Source of the DNA: Actinomycetota bacterium
GTDB lineage: Bacteria; Actinomycetota; Actinomycetes; Actinomycetales; Kineosporiaceae
DNA: 42,713 nt
Direction: 5' to 3'
NCBI GenBank assembly: GCA_016213575.1
Contig: JACRAB010000048.1
Coordinates: 1-42,713 of the forward strand
Shown: piece by piece, positions 1-8,902 of the stretch
How the letters are laid out: each line of letters begins with the position of its first letter
Position numbering within the stretch: the stretch's first letter is position 1
Made by a program: the position numbers and the translations under genes
Notes under the pieces: generated by a model
The model's input: the letters and a program-made list of their open reading frames with translations, nothing else
Told to the model about the DNA's origin: nothing
Database searches by the model: none

Positions 1-1
1 A

Positions 2-79
2 GCACCCGACCATCACCAGCCGGGCACGCTCGACCTCAGACCCGCGAACCAGCTCCCGCCGAACACCGCCCTGCGGTAA
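2..79 (+). CDS. 3' end of an unidentified gene (partial)
   Basis: A reading frame is open from the window edge and stops at TAA 77-79. Its codons end in G or C in about 22 of 25 cases, which the other plus-strand frames do not match, so it looks like genuine coding sequence of this genome. The visible tail contains HHQPGTLDLRP and ends in NTALR. It is too short to assign. A C-terminal tail of an HNH/DUF222-type protein is a guess only. It converges on the minus-strand operon across the hairpin at 161-196. Confidence 0.4.
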   Translation, partial: APDHHQPGTLDLRPANQLPPNTALR

Positions 80-160
80 CCAACCCGCGCATATCAGTCT
101 CGACCGTGCCGTCGACACGACACGCTGCGCACCCCAAGGCCCACAGCCGGGTCACAAGAA

Positions 161-196
161 GCGAGGCACCGCCGGCAACCACCGGCGGTGCCTCGC
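161..196 (-). terminator. Strong hairpin terminator of the copper-oxidase operon
   Basis: This is a perfect 15-bp stem (161-175 pairing with 182-196) with a 6-nt loop. Read on the minus strand it lies 30 nt past the stop of the DsbA-like gene and is followed by TTCTTGTGAC, a short T-rich stretch. It lies between two convergent genes and may serve both, but only the minus side has the T-rich tail. Confidence 0.8.
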
Positions 197-225
197 CACA
201 CCCCTTGACAGACCAGCCCTACATA

Positions 226-834
226 TCAGTCGAAGATCGGGCCCTCGGTCCGGGTCCGCTTGAGCTCGTAGAAGCCCGGCGTCGACGCGACGAGGACGCA
301 GCCGTCCCACAGCTTCGCGGCGGCCTCGCCCTTCGGCGCGGGGGTCACGACCGGGCCGAAGAAGGCCACCCCGTCGAACGCGACGATCGGCGTGCCGACC
401 TCGGTGCCGACCTTTGTGATGCCCTCCTCGTGGCTGGCCCGCAGCTGCGTGTCGTACTCGTCGGACGTCGCGTACTTCGCGAGCTCGGCGGGCAGGCCGA
501 CCTCGGCGAGCGCCTCCACGACGACCGCGTCGTAGTCGGAGCTGCCGCCGGGGTGGATCCGGGTGCCCATCGCCGTGTAGAGCGGGCCGACGACGTCGTC
601 GCCGTGGAGGATCCGGGCGGCGTTGACGACGCGGACCGGGCCCCAGCCCTTGGTCATGAGCTCGCGGTACTGCTCGGGCAGGTCACGCCCCTCGTTGAGC
701 ACGGACAGGCTCATGACGTGCCACTTCACCTGGATCGGCCGCTGCTTCTCGACCTCCAGCACCCAGCGCGAGGTCATCCAGGCCCACGGGCAGATCGGGT
801 CGAACCAGAAGTCGGCTACGGAGCGCTCGCTCAC
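226..834 (-). CDS. DsbA-family thioredoxin-fold protein (Rv2466c-like), CPWA active site
   Basis: The 202-residue product starts at GTG 834. It matches the DsbA/FrnE-like family that includes the mycobacterial mycothiol-dependent reductase Rv2466c: the N-terminal [16 protein letters not shown] block holds the active site, followed by an alpha-helical insertion and the C-terminal thioredoxin strands ([17 protein letters not shown]). There is no signal peptide, so it should be cytosolic. The active site is C15-P-W-A18, with alanine in place of the resolving cysteine of a CPWC pair. A single-cysteine mechanism using mycothiol is therefore inferred. Its GTG overlaps the TGA of the alternative end of the upstream CopCD gene (GTGA, 831-834), so translation is probably coupled. 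It is the last gene of the operon, ahead of the hairpin at 161-196. Confidence 0.85.
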   Translation of the reverse strand: MSERSVADFWFDPICPWAWMTSRWVLEVEKQRPIQVKWHVMSLSVLNEGRDLPEQYRELMTKGWGPVRVVNAARILHGDDVVGPLYTAMGTRIHPGGSSDYDAVVVEALAEVGLPAELAKYATSDEYDTQLRASHEEGITKVGTEVGTPIVAFDGVAFFGPVVTPAPKGEAAAKLWDGCVLVASTPGFYELKRTRTEGPIFD

Positions 835-2668
835 GAGGCGGTCCCTTCGTCGTTGTCGTCGTCGTTGTGGTCGTCGTCGGCAGATGATGCCGTCCGACGA
901 CGCCCAACGCCCGGCGCCGCCGCAGACTTCCCCGGCCGGCCGCGGCCGCCGTCCCGAGCACGACGACGAGCCCGAGGACGACGAGCGGCCGGGTCGACCG
1001 GCCGCCCTGCTCGGTGCCCGGCGCCGCGGCGACGGTCCACCTCCACCGTCCCGAGGCGTCCGGCAGACCGCCCCGGACGACCCGGACGGCGACGTCGACG
1101 GGGCCGGAGCGGGCGAGCGCGTCGGTGGGCAGCAGCCAGGTGCCGTCGCCCTGCTCGCGGGCCGGCGCGGCGGCCGCGCCGCCCACCGCGACGACGACGG
1201 CGGTCACCGGGCCGGGGGCCGGTCGCCGGGTGTTCCGGACGTCGACCGTGACGAAGTTCTGCCCGGGCACGTTCGGGGTCGCGGACACCCCGACGAGGAG
1301 GTCGTCGAGCGACTGCGTCACCGGTGCGCCGTCCGCGACGGACGTCGGCGTCGGCGCCCACCGGACGGCGGTCGGCGGTCCGGAGGAGCCGAGGACGCCG
1401 GCGAGCGCGAGGACGCCGAGCAGGACGACCGCCTCCGCGGTGGCGAACCGGGCGCCGGGTGTGCCGCCGCCCTGGGCACGGCCCCGGCCCCACCGGCGCC
1501 GCAGCGCACCGAGCACACCGGAGTTGGCCGCCCCGAGCACGACCGCGCCGGCGACGAGGAGCAGCTTGAGGACGAGCACCCGGCCGTAGTCGGAGCCGGT
1601 CGCGGCGCCGACGGACGGCACGAGGACGCCGGCGAGCAGCAGCCCGGAGGCCAGGCTCACGGCGGCCGCCGGGCCGGCGACGGCGGTGACGGCGCGCAGG
1701 ACCGGGCGGCGTCCGGCGCCGAGCACGACGAGAGCGAGGACGGTGCCGGTCCACAGCGCGGTCGAGAGCAGGTGGGCCGCGGTGACCGCGGTGACCCAGC
1801 CGGCCCCGCGGACGGCGGCGGCGTGTCCGACGAACCCGGAGGCGGTGCAGGCGGCCGCGGCCGCCGCGAGGGCGAGCCCGACGGACCGGGACCGGCCGGT
1901 CACGGTGCGGGCGGCCCGCCGGGCCGTGAGCGCGGCGACGAGGAGCAGCACGAGGACGACGGCCCAGACGCGGCCGAAGTCCGACGTCCAGGCGGCGGAC
2001 GGCGCCCCGGCGACGAGGACCGCCTCGAGCAGGGCGGCAGCGGCGACCGCACCGGCACCGGACCGCGCCCCCAGGCGCAGCAGCCGGTCCACGGCCGCGG
2101 TGCCGCCGTCGCGGCGGCCGGCGAGCAGGGCGACGCAGGACGCCCCGAGCAGCCCGGCCAGGCCGGTGAAGACGCCCCAGCGCAGCAGCGTCTCGGCGGG
2201 GAGCCGGACGCCGCCCGCGGCCGACGACACCTCGGCGCTCGCAGCGACGGTCGTCCCGACGCCGAAGGTGAAGGTGCCGTACGTCGAGTGCATGTCGCTG
2301 GAGGAGACCGTCCGCCAGGCGACGTGGTAGCTGCCGGTCCGCAGGGTCTCCCGCAGCGGGACGGTGACCGTCACCGGCCCGTCGATCCGTGCCGGGTCGA
2401 CCGCGGCCACCCGGACCGGCCCGACCGGCACGTCGCGGCCCGCGTCGTCGACGACCCGGACCCGGGTGCGGTCCGGCTCGACCGGTTCGGTCAGGGTCAC
2501 CGAGACCTGGGTCGGCGCGACCTCGAGCCGGCGGCCGTTCGGCGGGTCGCTGCGGTCCACGTCGGCGTGTGCGATGGCCGCCGGGCCAGTGAGGACCACC
2601 AGCCCGACGGCCACCGCCGCTGCGGCGAGGGCGCGCCGCAGCCCGACCGTGGCGCGGGGCATCGCCAC
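683..2668 (-). CDS. CopC-CopD fusion, copper resistance/uptake membrane protein
   Basis: The frame encodes 661 residues from GTG 2668 (ATG 2662 is an alternative). A signal peptide ends in AIA before H34, so the mature N-terminus would be the histidine that binds Cu(II) in CopC proteins. The other CopC ligands are present as D125-x-H127. About eight hydrophobic segments follow (roughly 160-430, CopD). Next come an extracytoplasmic beta domain containing [10 protein letters not shown] and a last membrane segment near 585-600 followed by RRRR. It starts 4 nt after the preceding gene, so coupling is likely. Its role is copper binding outside the membrane and possibly transport, here probably for the operon's oxidases. 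The last ~60 codons run 152 nt into the DsbA-like gene in a poor-looking frame. The other frame gives a [11 protein letters not shown] tail and stops at 831. The true end may therefore be near 831. Confidence 0.85.
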   Translation of the reverse strand: MAMPRATVGLRRALAAAAVAVGLVVLTGPAAIAHADVDRSDPPNGRRLEVAPTQVSVTLTEPVEPDRTRVRVVDDAGRDVPVGPVRVAAVDPARIDGPVTVTVPLRETLRTGSYHVAWRTVSSSDMHSTYGTFTFGVGTTVAASAEVSSAAGGVRLPAETLLRWGVFTGLAGLLGASCVALLAGRRDGGTAAVDRLLRLGARSGAGAVAAAALLEAVLVAGAPSAAWTSDFGRVWAVVLVLLLVAALTARRAARTVTGRSRSVGLALAAAAAACTASGFVGHAAAVRGAGWVTAVTAAHLLSTALWTGTVLALVVLGAGRRPVLRAVTAVAGPAAAVSLASGLLLAGVLVPSVGAATGSDYGRVLVLKLLLVAGAVVLGAANSGVLGALRRRWGRGRAQGGGTPGARFATAEAVVLLGVLALAGVLGSSGPPTAVRWAPTPTSVADGAPVTQSLDDLLVGVSATPNVPGQNFVTVDVRNTRRPAPGPVTAVVVAVGGAAAAPAREQGDGTWLLPTDALARSGPVDVAVRVVRGGLPDASGRWRWTVAAAPGTEQGGRSTRPLVVLGLVVVLGTAAAAGRGSLRRRRALGVVGRHHLPTTTTTTTTTTKGPPRERALRSRLLVRPDLPVGLDDLALGAGGREAAADPGEVARHEPVRAQRGA

Positions 2669-2672
2669 GTCG

Positions 2673-3179
2673 TCAGCTCACCGGCAGGGCGCCGAGGTTC
2701 TCCTTCACGGCGGTGCCCTCCAGGTCGAGCCGGTCGCCGGCCTTGATGGCGCCGGCGGGGTTGAGGTAGAGCAGGTAGTAGGACTGGCCCGCGACGTAGT
2801 CGGCGTGCTGGTGCATCGACGCGACGTCCTTGAGGCGGGTGTGCTTCGAGCCGCTGCGCAGGGTCGGCGCCTCGACCGCCTTCCGGTCGGCCTTCGGGTC
2901 CTGCCCGTTGTACCTGTCGCCGAGGTACCGGTGCGCCTTCTGCGGGTCGAGGACGACGAACCGGACGTCCACGAGGCCGCCGTCCCCGACGACCGCGACC
3001 CGGGTGACGCGGATCCCGGACCGCCCCTCGAAGGTCGCGCTCGTCGGCATCTTCGGCCGCTGCCGGGCGTCGGCGCGCTGGCTGTAGCCGAAGACGGCCA
3101 TCGCCAGCACGACGAGGACCGTCGCACCGCGCAGCACCCAGGGGTTGCGCACCCCACGGTCCGTGGTCGCAGTCGTCAT
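2673..3179 (-). CDS. Small membrane-anchored protein of unknown function
   Basis: The product has 168 residues from ATG 3179, with a GGAGAGG ribosome site just upstream. After a short basic N-terminus there is one hydrophobic segment (about residues 15-30, VLRGATVLVVLAMAVFGY) that looks like an uncleaved anchor. The remaining ~135 residues are predicted outside the membrane, rich in beta-strand-like stretches, with a MHQHADY stretch that could bind metal. I do not recognise a family. Its position between the multicopper-oxidase-like genes and CopCD, 26 nt after one and 4 nt before the other, argues that it works with them, for example as a membrane tether or accessory subunit. That role is inference. 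Confidence 0.75.
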   Translation of the reverse strand: MTTATTDRGVRNPWVLRGATVLVVLAMAVFGYSQRADARQRPKMPTSATFEGRSGIRVTRVAVVGDGGLVDVRFVVLDPQKAHRYLGDRYNGQDPKADRKAVEAPTLRSGSKHTRLKDVASMHQHADYVAGQSYYLLYLNPAGAIKAGDRLDLEGTAVKENLGALPVS

Positions 3180-3205
3180 GGTTGCCTCTCCTGTCTGCGC
3201 CCGGG

Positions 3206-6127
3206 TCACGGGAGCGGGAGGTGGTCGCGGGCGGACACGAAGCTGTCGAGCACGAGGGAGCCGCCGAGACCGGTGCTCGCGGCGGCGGTCCGGCCGAGGA
3301 ACACCGTCTCGACGGACGCCGCCGAGGCCGGGGCGATCGTGACCGTCGCGGTCCCGGTCCCGACCGTGAGCGTCGCCCCGGTGCGGGTCCAGTCGACGAG
3401 CACCGCGGTGACCGCGCCGTCCGTCACCGGCAGCCAGGCCGACGCCGCAGCGGCGCCGGCGGCCACGAGCCGCACCCGGCTGCCGCCGGACGACGGCCGC
3501 TGGAACTCGACCCGGAAGACCTCGTTCGCGGTGGCCGACGTCGTCGACGACGCCCGGAAGAGCGGGACGGCCGTCGTCGAGGTGCCGGTCGCGAGGGACC
3601 GGACGGCGAAGGAGGCGTGGTAGCCGACCTCCGCGGCCGGCCCGGTGTCGACGACGTAGCCCGCGGCGCCCCCGCCGAGCGAGAGGGAGCCGCTGCCCGA
3701 ACCCGCGATCCGGGTGCCGGCCGCCGTCGTCCGGGACAGCACGGAACCGGTCCGGCTGCTCCAGCCGTACGGCGACGCCGTGGCCTCGAACCCGTTGGAG
3801 AACAGCGCGTTCGCGGTCACCGTGACGTTCGTGCTCCGGACGGCGCTGACGTTGCCGGCGGCGTCCCGGGCCCGGACGTTGACCGCCACGGTGCTGCTGC
3901 CCGACGCCGGCACGGGCACCGTGAGCGGGCCGCTGAAGGACGTGCCGGTCACCGTCAGCCGGGTCCCGCCGCCGACGGCGGGCGCGGTCGTGCCGACCCA
4001 CGCCTCGACCCAGCCGGAGCCGGTGAAGCCGGCGGACGGCGCGGCGTCGGCCAGCGCGCCGGACACGGTGACGGTGCTCGCCCCGCGGTTCGCCGACACG
4101 GTCGTGCTCGACACGGTCGGCGCTGCCTTGTCGACGAGGAAGGTGCCCGACGCCATGGCCGCGCTCCAGTTCCCGACGCCGTCCCGGCCCCGCACCCAGA
4201 TCGTGTGGGTGCTGCCGCTCGCCATCCCGGTGAGCTGGCTGAGCGGGATGTCGGCGACGACGGTGACCCCGCCGGCGGCCTGGGCCGCGCTCGTCGGGTC
4301 GACCCCGGTGCCGGGGACCATCGGGAACCCGGTACCGACCGCACCGCCGGCGTTGTCGAGGAACGCCTCGCCGTAGCCGATGCTGCCGCCGACGCCGTCC
4401 GCCGTCGCGTCCGTGACGACGGCCGAGACGCTGAACACCCCTGACCCCACCCGGCTCTCGAGCGTGCCGTTGTTGGCCGCCGGGCTGACGACGACGGTGC
4501 CGACGGTCGGCAGGGTCGCGTCGACGTCGAAGGTCGCCGTCCCCGCGGTCGTGCTGACGTTCCCGGGCGTGGCGCCGTCCGTGGCGAGGACCGCCACCGT
4601 GTGGTGGCCGCCGGCCGCGGCGGACACCGTCGCGGTGAGCGCCGCGACCGGGTTGTCGACGCGGTTGAGCGTCATCGGTGCGGTCGCGCCGCCGTCCAGC
4701 GACACGGTCGCGGAGACGACGTTCGAGCCGCCGGTCGTCCGGTCGTCGCCGGTGGCGGTCACCGAGACCGCCTGGCCGGCCCTGACCTTCGCGGGCGACA
4801 CGGTCGTCCCGGTGACGAGCGGCCCGGTCGTGTCGGCCCCGGAGCCGGTGGCCTGGACGGTGAGGCCCACGGTCGCGGCGGCGCCGGTGAGGGCGCCGTC
4901 GACACCGCGGACGTACACCGTGTGGGCGCCCGCGGCCAGGCCGGTGGTCGCGACCGTGACGGGGAACGAGGGGGCCGCGGTCCACGGCCCGACGCCGTCG
5001 AGCTGCCACTCGAGCGTGCCGGCGGTGACCTGACCGGTCACCTGGACGTCCGTGCCGGCGGTGACGCTCGTCGGCGACGCCACGAGCGCGGACACCACGG
5101 GGGCGTTCGGGTCGACGGCGGCCGGAGCGACGTCGATCGTCGTCGCCATGCCGGAGAAGCTCTGCAGCGAGGAGACGCCGGTGCCGGCCGCGGTCTCGTA
5201 GAGCACGTAGGACGACGGCGCCGAGGGCGAGGCCGCGGGGATCGCGACGAGCGCGTCGAGCGTGCCGCCCGGCTGGAGGGTCTCGGCGAAGAGGTCCTCC
5301 GGGTGCGCCTGGACGTGGCTGCCGAGGGCGACGACGCTCTGCCGCAGGCCGAGTGCGCCGAGCGAGTGCTCGACGATGCCGGCGTTGACCAGGCGCAGCG
5401 CGAGCGTCGTCCCGGCGGTGGCCGCGACGTGGTCGGTCGCGGTCCGCGTCGGGAACGTGCGCCCGTTGACGAGCCGGTACTTCGGCGCGTAGAGCCGCAT
5501 GTCGAAGCCGGTGGGGTTCGCGTTGAGCGCGGGGTCGATCTCCTGCAGGAGCAGGGGTGCCTCCATGGCGTAGCCCGTCGCCGCCGTGCCGTCGATGCTC
5601 GCGGCGACGTCGCCGGCCGCGGGCCGGACGACGAGGATGCCGGCCATGCCCATGGCGACCTGCCGGGCACCGGTGGCCGTGGCACCGGCCTGGTAGAGGT
5701 ACGTCCCGGCCCGCTGCGCGGTGAAGCAGTAGGTCTGCGTGCCGCCGGCCGGCGCGCCGTCGGCGTCGTCGGTGAAGCCGTCCATCTGCGGCAGCGAGAG
5801 CGAGGACCGGACGGCGAGCCCGTTGTGCAGGGTGACCTGCACGCTCGCGCCCTTCGTCACCGTGAGCACCGGACCGCCCGGAGCGGTCAGGTCGGTGACG
5901 TTGCCCGTCGTGGAGTAGCCCCATACCGGGGCGGTGACCGGGCTCGTGGTGGCGGTCAGCGCCACGGTGCCGCGCGCCGTCCACAGGTCGAGCGAGGTGT
6001 CCGCGGTGCCGGCGCACGCGCCGACCGCGGCGGAGGCCGTCGCGGCGGCCCAGACGGGGACCGTCAGGGCGAGGGTGGTCCCGACGAGGCCCGCGAGGGC
6101 GCGCCGGTACCGAGGAGTGGTTCGCAT
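3206..6127 (-). CDS. Secreted multicopper-oxidase-like protein C with Ig-like and jelly-roll modules; copper ligands lost
   Basis: The 973-residue protein starts at ATG 6127, preceded by GGAAGGA. A signal peptide is cleaved near residue 33 (ATASA). Residues ~40-325 follow the cupredoxin layout of the two upstream genes, including AGTYLYQAG, MGMAGILVVRP and YRLVNGRTFP. The copper motifs are absent: LSLPQMDG stands where HWHG is expected and YLYQAG where an HxH motif is expected. Residues ~330-740 contain several bacterial Ig-like or cadherin-like repeats (DTTGPLVTGTTVSP, DATLPTVGTVVVSP, DKAAPTVSSTTVS). The C-terminal ~220 residues resemble a concanavalin-type jelly roll. It is probably a non-catalytic, surface-exposed binding or structural partner of the oxidases. 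It sits 17 nt after gene B. Catalytic inactivity is inferred from the missing ligands. Confidence 0.85.
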   Translation of the reverse strand: MRTTPRYRRALAGLVGTTLALTVPVWAAATASAAVGACAGTADTSLDLWTARGTVALTATTSPVTAPVWGYSTTGNVTDLTAPGGPVLTVTKGASVQVTLHNGLAVRSSLSLPQMDGFTDDADGAPAGGTQTYCFTAQRAGTYLYQAGATATGARQVAMGMAGILVVRPAAGDVAASIDGTAATGYAMEAPLLLQEIDPALNANPTGFDMRLYAPKYRLVNGRTFPTRTATDHVAATAGTTLALRLVNAGIVEHSLGALGLRQSVVALGSHVQAHPEDLFAETLQPGGTLDALVAIPAASPSAPSSYVLYETAAGTGVSSLQSFSGMATTIDVAPAAVDPNAPVVSALVASPTSVTAGTDVQVTGQVTAGTLEWQLDGVGPWTAAPSFPVTVATTGLAAGAHTVYVRGVDGALTGAAATVGLTVQATGSGADTTGPLVTGTTVSPAKVRAGQAVSVTATGDDRTTGGSNVVSATVSLDGGATAPMTLNRVDNPVAALTATVSAAAGGHHTVAVLATDGATPGNVSTTAGTATFDVDATLPTVGTVVVSPAANNGTLESRVGSGVFSVSAVVTDATADGVGGSIGYGEAFLDNAGGAVGTGFPMVPGTGVDPTSAAQAAGGVTVVADIPLSQLTGMASGSTHTIWVRGRDGVGNWSAAMASGTFLVDKAAPTVSSTTVSANRGASTVTVSGALADAAPSAGFTGSGWVEAWVGTTAPAVGGGTRLTVTGTSFSGPLTVPVPASGSSTVAVNVRARDAAGNVSAVRSTNVTVTANALFSNGFEATASPYGWSSRTGSVLSRTTAAGTRIAGSGSGSLSLGGGAAGYVVDTGPAAEVGYHASFAVRSLATGTSTTAVPLFRASSTTSATANEVFRVEFQRPSSGGSRVRLVAAGAAAASAWLPVTDGAVTAVLVDWTRTGATLTVGTGTATVTIAPASAASVETVFLGRTAAASTGLGGSLVLDSFVSARDHLPLP

Positions 6128-6144
6128 CGTCCTCGTCCTTCCGT

Positions 6145-7473
6145 TCAGCTGCACGGCTTGTCGACGGTCTGCAGGGCCGACGGCGGGTCGATGCGGATCA
6201 AGGTCATCATCCCGCCCATCGCCGCGCCGTAGTTGGTGGACTGCTGCAGCGCGTGGCTGTGGGCGACGTGGTAGTACTCGCCGCAGACGTTGTAGCTCGT
6301 CACGCCCTGGATCGGGTCGGCGTAGCTGCCGAGGTACGGGCTCTGGCTGTAGAACGTGTCGCCCGTCGTCATGACGTCCGCCTGGTTGGGGACGAACTCG
6401 GCGAGGGAGTTGTCGATCGGGTCGAACATGTCGACGTCCGTCCAGGAGAACAGCGTGTCGACGGTCTGGCCAGGGCCGACGTTGACGAGGAACTTGTCGT
6501 AGCTCAGGTCGGCGGCGCCGTCCTGGAGCTGCCGACCGTCGCGGCCGACCACCCGCTGCGAGTTGCCGTGCGGGTGGAACGGGTACGTGACCGTGCCGAC
6601 GTTGACGTACCGGATGATCGCCGGGTCCGGGTTGGCGTCCGGGTCGAACGGCTGCACGTGGACGAAGGCGCTGTACGGCTGGCCCGGCAGGTAGCTGGCC
6701 CGGTTGGGCGCCAGCGTGTCCGGCATGCTCCGGCCGTTGATCATGAAGTAGCGGGGGCGGTAGCCGGCCCAGTTGACGGTCCGGTTCTTCTCGACCGCGA
6801 GGTGCACGGCCGGGTCGACCTCGGAGAGGATGTGCAGGTACTCCTGCCCGTCGCCGAACTTCGTCGCCGCCGTCCCGTAGGCCGAGTGCGCGTCGGCACC
6901 ACCGGTCGTGTAGTTGGCCGGGCGGACGATGAGCCCGCCGAAGAGCCCCATCTGCACCTGCTTGCGCTGGTCGGTGCCGCTCTCGTACAGGTAGGTCCCG
7001 GGCTTGTCGGGGACGAACGTGTACGTCACGGTCCCGTTCGTCCTCGGCGCCGGCTTGGCGAGGGTCGGCGGGCTCGCCGCGAGGTTCGCCGCGTCGGCCT
7101 GGCCGTCGGCGGTGACCTGCCGCTGTCCCGGGAACACGATGGAGACGGGGTCCGGCAGGGTGTTCCTCAGCGTCACCGAGACCGTCCGGCCGGCCGTGAC
7201 GCAGAGCGTCGGGCCGGGGAGCTGGAAGCTGCCGGTGCTGCCGGCGTAGCCCCACATGAAGATGGAGTTGCCGTCGGGGGTGAACACGTAGCCCGACTTC
7301 GCGGTGAGCACGTAGCTCTCCGCGGTGCCGCTCGCGCTCGTCGGCGTCTCGCACTCCACGCCGTCCGTGACCGCCTGCGCGGCGGGCGGGGTCGCGGCCA
7401 TGAGCGCCACGACGGCGCCCGCCAGCACGGCCCCACCGACCCGGGAGATCACCCGGGGAAGCTTGGTTCGCAT
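6145..7473 (-). CDS. Secreted multicopper-oxidase-like protein B (C-terminal copper ligands kept)
   Basis: The 442-residue protein starts at ATG 7473 behind GAGGAG. A signal peptide ends near residue 34 (AAQA). The cupredoxin framework is clear (GPTLCVTAGRTVSVTLRN, GLFGGLIVRP, FMINGRSMPDT). At the N-terminal copper positions the usual histidines are missing: FPGQ at 114-117 and YLYES at 161-165. Toward the C-terminus likely ligands are present: FHPHGN with H300 and H302, then C397 and H402-x2-H405-x-H407, followed by GAAMGGM. This is the reverse of gene A, which keeps the N-terminal set. It may be half of a split trinuclear/type-1 copper centre, or an enzyme with fewer copper sites. Several cysteines (41, 91, 397, 441) could form disulfides. 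It sits 19 nt after gene A. Confidence 0.85.
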   Translation of the reverse strand: MRTKLPRVISRVGGAVLAGAVVALMAATPPAAQAVTDGVECETPTSASGTAESYVLTAKSGYVFTPDGNSIFMWGYAGSTGSFQLPGPTLCVTAGRTVSVTLRNTLPDPVSIVFPGQRQVTADGQADAANLAASPPTLAKPAPRTNGTVTYTFVPDKPGTYLYESGTDQRKQVQMGLFGGLIVRPANYTTGGADAHSAYGTAATKFGDGQEYLHILSEVDPAVHLAVEKNRTVNWAGYRPRYFMINGRSMPDTLAPNRASYLPGQPYSAFVHVQPFDPDANPDPAIIRYVNVGTVTYPFHPHGNSQRVVGRDGRQLQDGAADLSYDKFLVNVGPGQTVDTLFSWTDVDMFDPIDNSLAEFVPNQADVMTTGDTFYSQSPYLGSYADPIQGVTSYNVCGEYYHVAHSHALQQSTNYGAAMGGMMTLIRIDPPSALQTVDKPCS

Positions 7474-7492
7474 CGTCGTCTCCTCGACCGGC

Positions 7493-8902
7493 TCAGGCGT
7501 GGGGGTTCTCGTTGGCGCGGGACTGGGGCCCCAGGGTCCCGGCGGGGTGCACGACGACCTTCGTCATCTGCCCGCCGTACTGCGTGGAGTCGCCACCGTT
7601 GGTGAGGAAGGAGAAGTTCCGGTCGTAGAGCAGGAACTCCCCCTCGGTGTCGGTGTCCACGAGGACGTCGCGGCTCTCGCCCGGGCCGATCTCGACGGTG
7701 TTCGTCAGGAAGCTCAGGTCGGTCGCGCCGTTGCGGAGCAGTCCGGCGTCCTTGGCCACGACCCGCATCGGGAGGCCGTCGAGCGTCATGGCGTGCTGCT
7801 GGTAGCCGAGGTTCGACAGCCGCAGCAGCACCCGGTCACCCTTGTTGGCCTCGACGAGCGAGGAGATCGGCTGGTAGCGCAGCCGCTCGTCGACCGGCAC
7901 GGCGAGGTCGCCGGAGCCGGCGTCGAGGGACCCGTTGTCCGCCAGCGTGTCCGGGTACGCCCGGCCGTTGAGCAGCCAGAAGCTCGGCGCGTAGTCCGTC
8001 CAGTCGTTGACCTGGATGTGCGCGTCCCGGTAGTGCGCCTCCGACCACAGCTCGGTGAGCATGAACGCGAACTCGCGGTGGTAGCCCGTCGAGCCGTCGC
8101 CGTCGTTGTACGCGAACCTCGAGAACGTCTTGCCGCCGTGGTTCTTCGTCGTGCCGTTCTGCTTCGGGCGGACGAACAGCATGCCCGTCATGCCCATCTG
8201 GACGTGCTCCACGTCCTCGAAGTGGCAGTGGTACATGTACGTCCCCGCGTCACGCGGCTGGTAGTAGTACGTGAACGTGTGGCCGATGGGCACGGCGATC
8301 GACAGCTCCGGGACGCCGTCGAAGAGCGGGATGGCGTTGTCGAAACCGTGCCAGTGCACGGTGTGCCCGTCGGTGAGGTCCGGCCGGATCGCCAGCCCCA
8401 GGTTCGTCAGCGAGACCCGGACCCTCGTCATCTCGTCGAAGTCGAGGAGCGGGGCGCTGATCTGCGCGTGCCCCTTGAGCGCGTCGAGCTTCGCCTGGTT
8501 CGCGCCGGTGATCGAGCCGTCCGCCGCGTGCAGGTGCGTCACGTCCCGGAACCCGAACACGTACGTGTTGAACGGGCTGGGGGCCAGTGCGTCCGGGAAG
8601 AACGGCGGCCGCGCAGGAGCGTCCGTCGGCATCCCGACCCAGCCGTCGGTCGCCGCGAGGTGCAGCGTGCGGCCGTCGGTGAGGCCCGCCTTCGCCGCGG
8701 CGACGTCGGCCGGCCGCGGGTCGTTGAGCCCCGCGCTCGCGAGCTGGGGCTGCAGGACGGTGGCCCCGACCACGCCGGCACCCACCATCCCGAGCCCGCC
8801 GGTGAGCAGGTTCCTGCGGCTCACGCCGCGTCGTGCCGGGGTGTCGTTCACGGCTGTCCCCTCGTCTGACGTGGACTGGTTCCTGGAGGTGTCGCGGCTC
8901 AT
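7493..8902 (-). CDS. Secreted multicopper oxidase A (Tat signal, HWHG and HCH motifs)
   Basis: The protein has 469 residues from ATG 8902, whose ATG overlaps the TGA of the preceding gene (ATGA). GTG 8851, 17 codons in, has a better GAGGGGA ribosome site and is the alternative start. The N-terminus has a twin-arginine signal (SRRNLLTGG, residues 29-37) with a hydrophobic core, consistent with export of a folded, cofactor-loaded protein. Copper motifs are H183-W-H185-G and H225-C-H227 with H233 and M236/M238, a type-1-like HCH...H..M block in the first half. The second half keeps the fold (WLLNGRAYPDT, LGYQQHAMTLDG) but lacks a C-terminal HCH. It is probably a laccase-like oxidase of phenolics or metal ions. 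The substrate is unknown. Confidence 0.9.
   Translation of the reverse strand: MSRDTSRNQSTSDEGTAVNDTPARRGVSRRNLLTGGLGMVGAGVVGATVLQPQLASAGLNDPRPADVAAAKAGLTDGRTLHLAATDGWVGMPTDAPARPPFFPDALAPSPFNTYVFGFRDVTHLHAADGSITGANQAKLDALKGHAQISAPLLDFDEMTRVRVSLTNLGLAIRPDLTDGHTVHWHGFDNAIPLFDGVPELSIAVPIGHTFTYYYQPRDAGTYMYHCHFEDVEHVQMGMTGMLFVRPKQNGTTKNHGGKTFSRFAYNDGDGSTGYHREFAFMLTELWSEAHYRDAHIQVNDWTDYAPSFWLLNGRAYPDTLADNGSLDAGSGDLAVPVDERLRYQPISSLVEANKGDRVLLRLSNLGYQQHAMTLDGLPMRVVAKDAGLLRNGATDLSFLTNTVEIGPGESRDVLVDTDTEGEFLLYDRNFSFLTNGGDSTQYGGQMTKVVVHPAGTLGPQSRANENPHA

Noticed and set aside
2673..6017. A long minus-strand frame running through protein C and the small membrane protein
   Set aside because: Only its last 168 codons are convincing. 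The rest is an arginine-rich out-of-frame reading of protein C.
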